DNA of 64,000 nt, taken from contig CAVTPU010000001.1 in NCBI GenBank assembly GCA_963736695.1, forward strand, positions 682,001 through 746,000, given 5' to 3'. The notes beneath the pieces are model-generated. The model was not told the DNA's origin, did not search any database, and worked only from the letters and a program-made list of their open reading frames with translations. The number at the start of each line of letters is the position of its first letter. Positions within the stretch are counted from its first letter, which is position 1. The translations under genes were made by a program, and so were the position numbers. Source of the stretch: CAVTPU01 sp963736695. Lineage in GTDB: Bacteria; Actinomycetota; Actinomycetes; Mycobacteriales; Micromonosporaceae. This document shows positions 34,257 through 43,119 of this stretch, piece by piece.

Positions 34257-35117
34257 TCAGGCCACCTCAGCCCGCAGTTTCTCGATCAAATGTCGGGATG
34301 CGATGGGACTGAGCGCGGCTGCTCGCAAATGATCAAATACCTCTTGGTAGGAGAGGGCGTCCTCCGCCTCGGCGAAGATCCCCCCGGTCACGCCCTCGAT
34401 GTAGGCGATATCGGGGTCATCCGATGACGGAAACCGCACCAGGCTAAACGACCCAATAAGGCCGGGGTGAGGACCAGCGTCGAAGGAAATCGTCTGAATT
34501 GTGACATTTGTATAATTACTCACGTCAAGTAGGTGTTTCAGCTGATCCCGCAGCACCTCGGGGCCGCCGATTCGGCGGCGCAACACCGACTCATCCAAGA
34601 TCACCCACAGCTTGGTCAGCCGCTTCGGCCCGGTCAACGCCTCCTGCTGCCGCTGGATGCGCACCTTGACCTTGCTTTCGATCTCATCCGGCGTGTTCGG
34701 CGGCTCGGCCGCACCGAAGATCGCCCGCGCGTAGTCCTCGGTCTGCAACAAGCCGTGCATCACCAAGGTCTCATAACCGAGCAATTCAGCAGCCTCGGCC
34801 TCAAATCCGATATACGTGGCGTAAGCGCCGGAAAGGGTGTCGGCGTACTTACTCCACCAGCCCCGCTGTTTTCCCTCCCGGGCCAGGCCGAGCAACTCGT
34901 CGCGAACCGCCGGGTCCACCACCTGATAGAGGTCCAACAACTCGTTCAGATCCCGCCCACGCGTCCCGACTCGGCCGGTCTCCACCCGACTCACCCAGGA
35001 CCCGGACCGCTCCACCTTGGTCCCGACTTCCTCACCGGTGAGATCGGCCTTCTCCCGCAGACCTCGCAGGATCAAGCCGAGCCGGCGCCGGCGTACGGTC
35101 GGACTGGCGTCAACCAC
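34257..35117 (-). CDS. XRE-family regulator with DUF5753 domain (WhiJ-like)
   Basis: 286 residues. N-terminal HTH_31-type helix-turn-helix (LILRGLREKADLTGEEVG, RSGSWVSRVETGR) and a C-terminal DUF5753 ligand-like domain (WWSKYADTL, EAAELLGYETLVMHGLLQT, FSLVRFPSSDDPDIAYIEG). The GTG start follows GGGAGG. With DUF397 it forms a two-gene cassette. The sequence is visibly less GC-rich than its neighbours (for example TAATTATACAAATG), and the cassette interrupts the aroG-to-RNase AS order known from mycobacteria, suggesting insertion by transfer. Confidence 0.9.
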   Translation of the reverse strand: MVDASPTVRRRRLGLILRGLREKADLTGEEVGTKVERSGSWVSRVETGRVGTRGRDLNELLDLYQVVDPAVRDELLGLAREGKQRGWWSKYADTLSGAYATYIGFEAEAAELLGYETLVMHGLLQTEDYARAIFGAAEPPNTPDEIESKVKVRIQRQQEALTGPKRLTKLWVILDESVLRRRIGGPEVLRDQLKHLLDVSNYTNVTIQTISFDAGPHPGLIGSFSLVRFPSSDDPDIAYIEGVTGGIFAEAEDALSYQEVFDHLRAAALSPIASRHLIEKLRAEVA

Positions 35118-35274
35118 GGGCGAAACCTCCCACCTTCGTCGCGCCCACGGCGTCGCCGAATTCAGAGCCTCCGCGACACCGACGGAACGCAGGTCATCGG
35201 CTCAACGACTCACCCGCACGACGGATACGGGCGAAGTGGGGGCGATGAGACGACGGCGCCGAACGGCAGGCGCC

Positions 35275-36085
35275 TCAGCCCGCCTGTTCGGCGAGCTCCC
35301 GGGCGCGGTCGCGCGCCGCTTCCAGCGCCGCGAGCAATGCAGCCCGTACGCCGTGCTTCTCCAACTCACGCACTGCGGCGATCGTGGTGCCAGCGGGGGA
35401 CGTGACCGCCTCCCGCAACGTCACCGGGTGTTCGCCCGAGTCTCGCACCATCACCGCGGAACCGATCGCGGTCTGCACGATCAGATCGTGCGCCACCTGC
35501 CGAGGCAGACCGAGCAGAATGCCGGCGTCGGTCATGGCCTCGACGAGGTAGTAGAAGTACGCCGGGCCGGAGCCGGACAGTGCGGTGACCGCGTCCTGCT
35601 GCGACTCGGGCACCCGGATCGTGCGCCCCAGCGGGGTGAACATCTCCTCGGCGAGGGCCAGGTGTGCGGCGGTCGCGTGCTCACCCGCCGAGATCGCCGT
35701 CATCGCCTCGTCGACGAGGGCCGGCGTGTTGGTCATCACCCGCACCACGGGAGTGCCCTCCGGCAGCCAGGACGCGAAGAACGACGTGGGCAGACCAGCG
35801 CAGAGCGACACGACGAGCTTCGTCGGCCGGCACCCGGGGGCCCAGATCGGCCATGAGCGCCGCCGCGTCCTGCGGCTTGACCGCGATGGCGAGCACGTCG
35901 GCCTCGGCTGACCGCCGTCGTCGTTGTCGACCACCTCGACGCCGTAGCGGTCGCGCAGCTCCCGCGCCCGCTCGGGCCGTCGAGCGGTCGCCACCAGCCG
36001 CTCCAGCCGGCCAGCCGGAGCGCAGCAGACCGGAGAGCAACGTCTCGCCGATCTTTCCGGCGCCGATCACCGCGATGGTGTGCAT
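35275..36085 (-). pseudogene. proC: Pyrroline-5-carboxylate reductase with four apparent single-base insertions
   Basis: The pieces read, across frames, as a full ProC: HTIAVIGAGKIGETLLSGLL (NADP-binding start), ERLVATARRPERARELRDR, EADVLAIAVKPQDAA, KLVVSLCAGLPTS, then TALSGSGPAYFYYLVEAM and REAVTSPAGTTIAA. Removing one base near 36010, 35915, 35907 and 35821 restores 268 codons, the normal length. Start ATG 36085 behind GGAGGA. The enzyme makes proline from P5C. Intact conserved residues in every segment make sequence error likelier than decay. Confidence 0.85.
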
Positions 36086-36173
36086 CGATTCCTCCTCGCC
36101 CCGTCGTCCCCATGACCGTTGCGGCGATCGCCCGGTCATGGGGACCACCATGGTCTCCGCTGTGGCGATCGCC

Positions 36174-37208
36174 TCAGCTGCCGAAGAAGACCTCGGCCTC
36201 GGCGTACCGCTCCAGCGGCACGGTCTTGAGCTCACGGGTCGCCGTCGATGAGCGGCACCCGGACGATGTCGGTGCCGTGCAGGGCCATCATCTTGCCCCA
36301 GTCGCCGTCGTGCACCGCGTCGATGGCCTGCAGCCCGAAGCGGGTCGCGAGCACCCGGTCGAACGCCGTCGGGGTTCCACCGCGCTGGATGTGCCCGAGC
36401 ACCACGGTGCGGGCCTCCTTGCCGGTCTTGGCCTCCAACTGCTCGGCGAGCCACTGGCCGATGCCGCCGAGACGGACGTGTCCGAACGCGTCGAGCTCCT
36501 TGTTGTGCAGCGACCATCTGGCCCTCGAGCGGCAGCGCGCCCTCGGCGACCACGACGATCGGGGAGTACTGGTGCTGGAAGCGCTTCTCCACGTAGCCCG
36601 CGACCTGGTCGACGTCGAAAGTGCCGCTCCGGCAGCAGGATGACGTTGGCGCCGCCGGCGAGGCCGGCGTGCAGCGCGATCCAGCCGGCGTGTCGGCCCA
36701 TGACCTCGACCACCAGCGTGCGGTGGTGCGACTCGGCCGTGGTGTGCAGCCGGTCGATCGCCTCCATGGCGATGTTGACGGCGGTGTCGAAGCCGAAGGT
36801 GTAGTCGGTGGCACCGAGGTCGTTGTCGATGGTCTTCGGCACTCCGACGACGTGGACGCCGAGGTCGTGCAGCTTGGTGGCGACGCCGAGGGTGTCCTCG
36901 CCGCCGATCGCGACCAGCGCGTCGACCCCGAACTCGGCGAGGTTCGCCTTGATCTTCTCGACGCCACCGTCGATCTTGAACGGGTTGGTGCGCGACGAGC
37001 CGAGGATCGTGCCGCCCCGCGGGCAGAATGCCACGCACGTCGGTGACGGCCAGCGGCTTGGTCACGCCCTTCCAACGGGCCCACGCCAGCCGTCACGGAA
37101 TCCGACGAACTCGTGGCCGTAGACGCTGATGCCCTTGCGCACGACCGCCCGGATCACCGCGTTGAGACCGGGGCAGTCGCCGCCGCCGGTCAGCACTCCG
37201 ATTCGCAT
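36174..37208 (-). pseudogene. pfkA: 6-phosphofructokinase with six apparent single-base insertions
   Basis: Segments in three frames join into a complete PfkA: RIGVLTGGGDCPGLNAVIRA, LGSSRTNPFK, AIGGEDTLGVATKLHDLG, VPKTIDNDL, VEVMGRHAGWIALHAGLAGG, YVEKRFQHQYSPIVVVAEGA, GHVRLGGIGQWLAEQLEAKT, LGHIQRGGTPTAFDRVL and a final AEAEVFFGS. Deleting single bases near 37080, 37067, 37022, 36619, 36511 and 36242 gives 342 codons plus stop, the size usual for actinobacterial PfkA. It catalyses the committed step of glycolysis; GGEDTLG suggests the group that includes ATP- and PPi-users. Confidence 0.88.
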
Positions 37209-37373
37209 GACTCGCTCGTCCTCCAAAATTCGCTTCGCCGTACCCGAGAAGGCCTCCAGGGCGCCATACCTGCCGGCTGCCGGCGCCGTTGCCAGCCTGG
37301 AGCGGGTCGCATCGCGCACTGTAACCGGTGTCAACGGTGGCGAGGAATTCGCCCTCACCCCCGCATCAGCAGC

Positions 37374-37899
37374 CTAAACGGGCCGTGAACCGCAGGTGTC
37401 GCAGCGCGCGGATCCGTCCACGAGGGCGCGCCACCGAGCCAGATTGTGCCGGGCGTCGACGAGCGCGTCATGCCGAGCGTCAGCCGCCTCCGGCAGCGGC
37501 GGCCGCCCCCGGTCGTCCCACAGTTGCCGCAGGTCCTTGGTGAACCGGGGAATCTCCCGGGGCAGGGCCGGCATCGCCCCCCATAGCTGCGCGAGCGCGA
37601 CGTGGTCATAGGCCGCGTACCACGCCCACAGCTCGATCGCCTCGCCCGGTGAGCGGCGCGCGCAGAAACTCCGACAGGTCGTCGCGGATGCGCTGCCTCG
37701 ACCGCCAGGCCCGGTCGGCCGGAGACGGCAGACGATTGAGCACGTGGCGACGCACCCAGGGCCCGGCGAGCCGGTCGTCGAACTCGGTGGAGACCGCGTA
37801 GAACTCGCGGCCGTGCTCGTCGACGACGCCGATCGAGATCAGATCGATGACGTGTCCGTCCTCGATGAACTCGCAGTCGTAGAAGTATCGGTAGACCAT
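37374..37899 (-). CDS. RNase AS-like 3'-5' exoribonuclease (Rv2179c type), one apparent frameshift
   Basis: DEDDh exonuclease related to mycobacterial RNase AS. The first frame gives VYRYFYDCEFIEDGHVIDLI (catalytic Asp/Glu) and WVRRHVLNRLPSPAD; after a one-base insertion near 37655 the other frame continues WAWYAAYDHVALAQLWG and HDALVDARHNLARW (catalytic His and Asp). Corrected length is 174 residues against 168 for Rv2179c. Both halves are intact, so a sequence error is likely. Position next to the aroG block matches mycobacteria. ATG 37899 is chosen over one 12 bases upstream because of the family N-terminus. Confidence 0.85.
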
Positions 37900-38157
37900 C
37901 GCCCCCATCATCCCCGGTCACCACCGGCCGGCGCCACCCGCGAGTGTCGTTGACGTCGGTTCGCCGCGTAAGGTGGCAGCGACCGGCTGACCACATACCG
38001 ACTGACGACAGTGGCGTCCGGCGGCGGCGCCGACACACGGGCGTCCGCGGCGACACCGCCCAGTCGAGGTGGCCCAGGTGGCGGGCTGGTATTAGCGTGA
38101 CGGCGACACGCGCCGCCGCGCGTCGAGAACGAAAACGCGGCACCGAGGAGTGGGACG

Positions 38158-38850
38158 GTGGAGATGTGCATCGGTGAAGCCAGCGACGCGTTGGCGGGCG
38201 TCGACCTTTTCGCCGGCCTCGAACAGGACGCCCGCAACCGGGTGATCGCAGCCGCCGTGCCTCGCACCTTCCGCAAAGGACAACTGCTCTTCGTCGAGGG
38301 TGACCGTGGCGAATCGCTGATCATCCTGCGCCGGGGCGCCGTCGCGGTCTTCCGCACCGCCCCATCCGGCGAGCGGGCGGTCCTCAGCGTCGTGCGCCCG
38401 CCGGACGTGCTCGGTGAAGTGTCGCTGCTCGACGGGTCGGCCCGATCCGCCTCCGCGGAGGCGATCGAGGACTGCTCGGCCCTGGCCCTGTCCCGCTCAG
38501 CTTTCATCGAACTGGTCCACGCCAGCCCGCGCATCCTCGACGCGGTCATGCGCTCCCTCGGCGGGCTCATCCGACGACTCACCGAGCAGAACGCCGACCA
38601 CGTCTTTCTCGACCTGCCCGGCCGCGTGGCGAAGACCCTGGTGCGGCTCGCCGCCGACTCCGGCGCTCCCATGGTCACCATCGAACTGAACCAGAGTCAG
38701 CTCGCCGAGATGGCCGGCGGCTCACGACAAAGCGTCAACCAGGCGATCGGCTCGTTCGCCCACCGCGGATGGCTACGCACCGAAGGCCGACGCATCGTCG
38801 TTACCGACCTTGGGGCACTGAAACGCCGCGCCGGCATGTCGGAGACCTGA
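38158..38850 (+). CDS. Crp/Fnr-family transcriptional regulator
   Basis: 230 residues: an N-terminal cyclic-nucleotide-binding beta barrel (DLFAGLEQDARNRVIAA, GDRGESLIILRRGAVAVF, PPDVLGEVSLLDGSARSASA), a dimer helix and a C-terminal winged helix (LNQSQLAEMAGGSRQSVNQA). GEVSLLDGSARSA resembles the phosphate-binding cassette of cAMP sensors. GTG 38158 follows GAGGAG by 7 bases. The adenylate-cyclase-type gene starts 27 bases after the stop, so signal maker and possible receptor are encoded together. Confidence 0.9.
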   Translation: MEMCIGEASDALAGVDLFAGLEQDARNRVIAAAVPRTFRKGQLLFVEGDRGESLIILRRGAVAVFRTAPSGERAVLSVVRPPDVLGEVSLLDGSARSASAEAIEDCSALALSRSAFIELVHASPRILDAVMRSLGGLIRRLTEQNADHVFLDLPGRVAKTLVRLAADSGAPMVTIELNQSQLAEMAGGSRQSVNQAIGSFAHRGWLRTEGRRIVVTDLGALKRRAGMSET

Positions 38851-38877
38851 CCGGACCGAACGAAAGGACCGACCACC

Positions 38878-41800
38878 ATCGCCACCCCGGCCTGCCCCGG
38901 TTGTGGCCGCGCCACCCGGGCGGACGATCACTTCTGCGGCCACTGCGGCAGCGCGGTTCGGGGCCGGTGTGTCCGATGTGGGCGGATCGACCCGCCACAC
39001 CACGCGTTCTGCACCGGATGCGGGCAGGCACTCGCCGGGCCCGCAGTGAGCCGGGCCGCCGAGGAGAGACGCCGGGTGAGCATCCTCTTCGTCGACGCGA
39101 TCGGCTCGACTCCCTTCGCCGAACAGGCCGACCCAGAGACGGTCCGGGCCCGCCAGAGCGACTTCTTCGCCATCGTGCGCGCCGTCATGGGCCAATACGG
39201 CGGGGTCGTGGAGAAATACATCGGCGACGCGGTGCTGGTGCTTTTCGGAGCCCCCGTGGCGAGCCCCACCGACGCGGTGCGTTGTGTTCGGGCCGGGCTG
39301 GACGTTCAGCGGTCATTGAGTGACGACGGAGTCGGCTGGGCGTTCCGGGTCGGCATCGCCACCGGCGAAGCCCTCGTCGACATCGCGGCGGCTCACGATG
39401 GGGGCCAGGCGATCGTGGCCGGCGATGTGGTCAACACCGCCGCCCGACTGCAGGCTCACGCCCCCGCCGGCGGGGTGTTGGTCTGTGGTGCGACATACGC
39501 CGCCACCCGGACCGAGGTCCGCTACCTCGCCCAGGAGCCGCTGACGTTGCGAGGGCGCTCGACCCCCACCCAAGTCTGGCTCGCCCAAGCCCCGGTGCCC
39601 CACCACTCGATCGACGAACCCGACGAGATCGCCTCGGTCGGCCGCGAACACGAACTCGCCCTGCTCTCCACCACCCTCGATCACATCGTCCGAGACGGCT
39701 CTCCGCGCCTGGTCACGATCGTCGGCCGTGCCGGCATCGGCAAGAGTCGGCTGGTGCGCGAGTTTTATCGCACAGCCCACGACAGACCCGGCATCGGGCT
39801 GCGCTGGCTCGGCGGGCACTGCCCACCATTCGGCGAGAATCGGGCCCACGCGGCGCTCGCCGAAGTCATCCGCCAGCACCTCGGCATTGTCGACGACGCC
39901 CCCACCGACGTCGTCGACGACCGGATCACGGCCGCCGTCGCCGACCTCGCCCCAGCCGGCGAGGCCGGCCGGCTCAGTCGAGCGCTGCGCCTGCTGCTCG
40001 GGCTGCCCGACCCGACCGGATCTCCGATCGGCGTCGACGAGGCCGAATCAGCGTGGCTGCGGCTGTTCGCCGCCCTCGCCGCCCGCGGACCGACCGTTCT
40101 CGTCATCGAAGATCTCCACTGGGCGGACGAGCGGTCACGGGCCTTCATCGACCTGCTCGCCGGCACGGTGCGCGACGTCCCGCTGCTGCTCGTCGTGACC
40201 ACGCGACCAGAGCCGGCCGACCGGTCGACAACGGTCGCCCCGGCCTCCACTGGAACGCTGGCAATCTCGCTCGCGCCGCTACGCGACGAGTCCATCGCCC
40301 AGCTCTACACCGACATGTTCGGTCCGACGGTTCTGCCGTCGCAGCTGCTGCGCCCGCTCGTCGAACTCGCCGACGGAATGCCTCTCTATGCCCACGAATA
40401 CGCGAGGATGCTGGTCGACAAGGGCACCGTGAGCCGCGACGACGACGGCGCCTGGACTGTGCGGCCCGACCACGATCTGCCGATGCCGGCCAACGTCTAT
40501 GCCGTGATCGCCAACCGGATCGACCTGCTGGAGTCCGACGAGCGAGCCGTGCTGCACGCCGCCGCGGTGGTGGGTCCACGGTTTTGGGCGGGAGCTGTCG
40601 GCGCGGGGATCGGCGCCGCCGGCGACCTTGTCGAACACGCGTTGCGCACACTGGTGCGGCGCGACCTGGTCAGGGAACAGCCTCGGTCCTGCCTGCCCGA
40701 CGAGACCGAGTTCCGATTCCGTCACGTGCTGGTTCGCGAGATCTGCTATGAACGGTTGACCAGATCGGAACGCATCGCCCAACACGTGCGTGTCGCCGAC
40801 TGGTTGGCCGATGTCAGCGACCGGCGCGACGCTCTCCTCGACCGCTGCGACGATGCCGCCAGCAACCATTCCCGGGTCGCCGATCATCGATACGCGGCGT
40901 TCGACACGGCCCGTTCCCTCGGCGTCGACACCGCGCCATATCGGTTCGCGGCCCTGGCCACCGTGCGCCGCGCGGCGATGCGCGCGGTGCTCGCGGGTCG
41001 CCCGGATGAGGCCAACGAACTGGTCGGCCGGGCAGCCGACCTGATCGCCGCCGGTGCGGGCGACGCCGACCGGCACGCAGTCGAACTCATCGCGGCCGAG
41101 GTGACGCTGCTGCGCGACCCGCGTGGCTTTCTCAGCGGCCCGGCCCCCGACCGGCTGCACGAACTCGCGACTCTGCTATTCCAGGCCGGCGACCCAGGCG
41201 CTGCGGGCCGGGCCTGGACCGTGCTCGGCCACGTGGCGTGGCTGCGCGCCGATCGGGTCGCCGCCCTGCGTTGCCTCGACCGCGCCGTGGAGTTGTTCGA
41301 CACCGCGCCGGAGAGCGCCGAGAAGGCGCACGCCTATGCCGAACTCGGCCGGCTGCATATGCTCAACTTCGAGCACTCACCAGCGTTGGGGGCAGCGCAG
41401 ATCGGCGCGGAGATCGCCGAGCGACATGGCCTGACCGATCTGCGGTCCAGCGCGATGATCACGGTTGGGATATGTCGTTTCCAGGCCGGTCACCCCGACG
41501 CCCTCGCCGAGCTGACCGAGGTCTGGCGCTTCTGCCGGTCACACCAGCTGCCCAGCCTCGGCCGAGCCGAACACGCGATCGCCGAGGCCCGACGGGAGCT
41601 CGGCGAACCCGATGAACTGGACCAAGGCCACCCCGCCAACCCCTATGAGTGGCTCGCAGCGGCCCGAACCGACCCCGCCGGCGCCACCGCTGCACGCGCC
41701 CACGAGCTCGCCACAGCGCGCCGCTCGGGGCTATGGCGGGGGGTGTGGTCGGCGTTGGCCCGTGCCGCGCTGTGCCACGCGGTGCTCGGCGAGAAGGAAC

Positions 41801-42171
41801 CGGCCCGACGGGCCCTCGACGAACTCGGCGAATCGTGGCGTCGCATGCGCTCGATCGCCGGACGAGACTGGGTCGCGGCCGCCGCGCACGCGGCCGTCCT
41901 CGCCGGGCCCGAGGCCGCCGCCGCATTGCGTGACATCGTCGTCGACGCGCCCGCTCACACCGGTTGGTCCCGGGCTGCGTTGGCGAGTCTCGACGCCGCC
42001 ATCATCGCGGCGACCGACCCGACGGCGGCCGCAGCCCGCCACGTGGACGCGGCACACCGCTATGCCCGCCTCGGCAGCGTGGCAGACGAGGCATTCGCCA
42101 TGGCGGCGGCGGCCGACCCGACGTGCCCCACTTCGCCGGCGTGGTGCTGGTCAGGCGGCGACGGGGGCTGA
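38878..42171 (+). CDS. Zinc-ribbon class III adenylate/guanylate cyclase fused to an AAA-type ATPase
   Basis: Order: two zinc ribbons (CPGCG...FCGHCG and CVRCG...FCTGCG, about residues 5-55), a class III cyclase domain (ILFVDAIGSTPFAEQ and KYIGDAVLVLFGAP carry the metal aspartates), a P-loop ATPase (IVGRAGIGKSRLVREF, then VLVIEDLHWADERS) and a long helical TPR-like end. Full length is 1097 residues. The ribbons lie upstream of the first standard start (GTG 39046); no ATG, GTG, TTG or CTG occurs in frame between them and an in-frame stop. ATC 38878, nine bases after AAAGGA, is the best start, unless the sequence is wrong there. The last 21 bases overlap the convergent acyltransferase gene. Confidence 0.82.
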   Translation: MATPACPGCGRATRADDHFCGHCGSAVRGRCVRCGRIDPPHHAFCTGCGQALAGPAVSRAAEERRRVSILFVDAIGSTPFAEQADPETVRARQSDFFAIVRAVMGQYGGVVEKYIGDAVLVLFGAPVASPTDAVRCVRAGLDVQRSLSDDGVGWAFRVGIATGEALVDIAAAHDGGQAIVAGDVVNTAARLQAHAPAGGVLVCGATYAATRTEVRYLAQEPLTLRGRSTPTQVWLAQAPVPHHSIDEPDEIASVGREHELALLSTTLDHIVRDGSPRLVTIVGRAGIGKSRLVREFYRTAHDRPGIGLRWLGGHCPPFGENRAHAALAEVIRQHLGIVDDAPTDVVDDRITAAVADLAPAGEAGRLSRALRLLLGLPDPTGSPIGVDEAESAWLRLFAALAARGPTVLVIEDLHWADERSRAFIDLLAGTVRDVPLLLVVTTRPEPADRSTTVAPASTGTLAISLAPLRDESIAQLYTDMFGPTVLPSQLLRPLVELADGMPLYAHEYARMLVDKGTVSRDDDGAWTVRPDHDLPMPANVYAVIANRIDLLESDERAVLHAAAVVGPRFWAGAVGAGIGAAGDLVEHALRTLVRRDLVREQPRSCLPDETEFRFRHVLVREICYERLTRSERIAQHVRVADWLADVSDRRDALLDRCDDAASNHSRVADHRYAAFDTARSLGVDTAPYRFAALATVRRAAMRAVLAGRPDEANELVGRAADLIAAGAGDADRHAVELIAAEVTLLRDPRGFLSGPAPDRLHELATLLFQAGDPGAAGRAWTVLGHVAWLRADRVAALRCLDRAVELFDTAPESAEKAHAYAELGRLHMLNFEHSPALGAAQIGAEIAERHGLTDLRSSAMITVGICRFQAGHPDALAELTEVWRFCRSHQLPSLGRAEHAIAEARRELGEPDELDQGHPANPYEWLAAARTDPAGATAARAHELATARRSGLWRGVWSALARAALCHAVLGEKEPARRALDELGESWRRMRSIAGRDWVAAAAHAAVLAGPEAAAALRDIVVDAPAHTGWSRAALASLDAAIIAATDPTAAAARHVDAAHRYARLGSVADEAFAMAAAADPTCPTSPAWCWSGGDGG

Positions 42172-42882
42172 CGGACCACGCGAGGCGACCATCGCCGCTG
42201 CGGCGGCCTCTTGCTGGGCCTTCACCTTCGCCGCGTAGACGTCGACATATTCGCGGCCGGAGAGCACCATCAACTCATACATGATCTCGTCGGTCACCGC
42301 CCGCTCGACGAACCGGTCACCGGACATCCCGGCATAACGGGAGAAGTCAAGGGGCTCGCCGAACCGGATGCGCACCCGCTTGACCTTCGGAATGATCTTG
42401 CCGATCGGCTGGATCTCATCGGCGTTGAGCATCGCCACGGGAATCACCGGCACCCCCGCCTCCAACGCCATGCGGGCCACTCCGGTCTTGCCTCGATGCA
42501 GCCGCCCGTCCGGTGACCGAGTGCCCTCCGGATAGATGCCAAACAGGCGACCTTCCCGCAGAATGCGCAGACCAGTGTGGATCGCGGCCTGGGCCGCCCG
42601 GCCACCGGACCGGTCGACCGGAATGGTCCCGGTTCCCTCGAAGAACTTCCGGGTCAGATAGCCCTTAATGCCCGAACCGGTGAAGTATTCGGCCTTGGCG
42701 ACAAACGTCACCTTCCGCTTCACCATCAACGGCATGAAGATCGAATCCGAGAAAGAAAGATGATTGCTGGCGAGAATGGCCGCACCCGTGTCAGGCACGT
42801 TCTCCCGTCCTTCGACATGCGGACGAAAGATCAACCTGAGCCACGGGCCGAGGATCATGTACTTCAGCAGCCCGTACAGCAC
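42151..42882 (-). CDS. 1-acylglycerol-3-phosphate acyltransferase family (Rv2182c-like)
   Basis: 243 residues, PlsC-type membrane-associated enzyme adding the second acyl chain in phospholipid synthesis. The HX4D catalytic motif is NHLSFSDSIF, and the glycerol-phosphate site is GIYPEGTRSPDGRL; GVPVIPVAMLN follows. The GTG at 42880-42882 follows GAGGG by 5 bases and gives the usual LYGLLKYMILGPWL start; earlier GTG codons are possible. An Ala-rich C-terminal tail overlaps the cyclase gene on the other strand. Confidence 0.88.
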   Translation of the reverse strand: MLYGLLKYMILGPWLRLIFRPHVEGRENVPDTGAAILASNHLSFSDSIFMPLMVKRKVTFVAKAEYFTGSGIKGYLTRKFFEGTGTIPVDRSGGRAAQAAIHTGLRILREGRLFGIYPEGTRSPDGRLHRGKTGVARMALEAGVPVIPVAMLNADEIQPIGKIIPKVKRVRIRFGEPLDFSRYAGMSGDRFVERAVTDEIMYELMVLSGREYVDVYAAKVKAQQEAAAAAMVASRGPSAPVAA

Positions 42883-43119
42883 CTGCACCCTCACCGCCCG
42901 TCCGGGCGCTCGCCGGACCTCACGACCCGCAAGCCTACGGACTTGGAAGGGCACTCACAACGTACACGCCAATCTCGCCCGTCAATCAAGATCATCTAGA
43001 TCGTGGGCGGTTCGTCATGCTGTCGGTCTAGCCGGGTAGCGTTGCGACTGTCACGATGCATGCACCGAGGCGGAGACATCGACGTCTACGCCGAAGGTCG
43101 ACAGCGGGAGGTGGACCTG

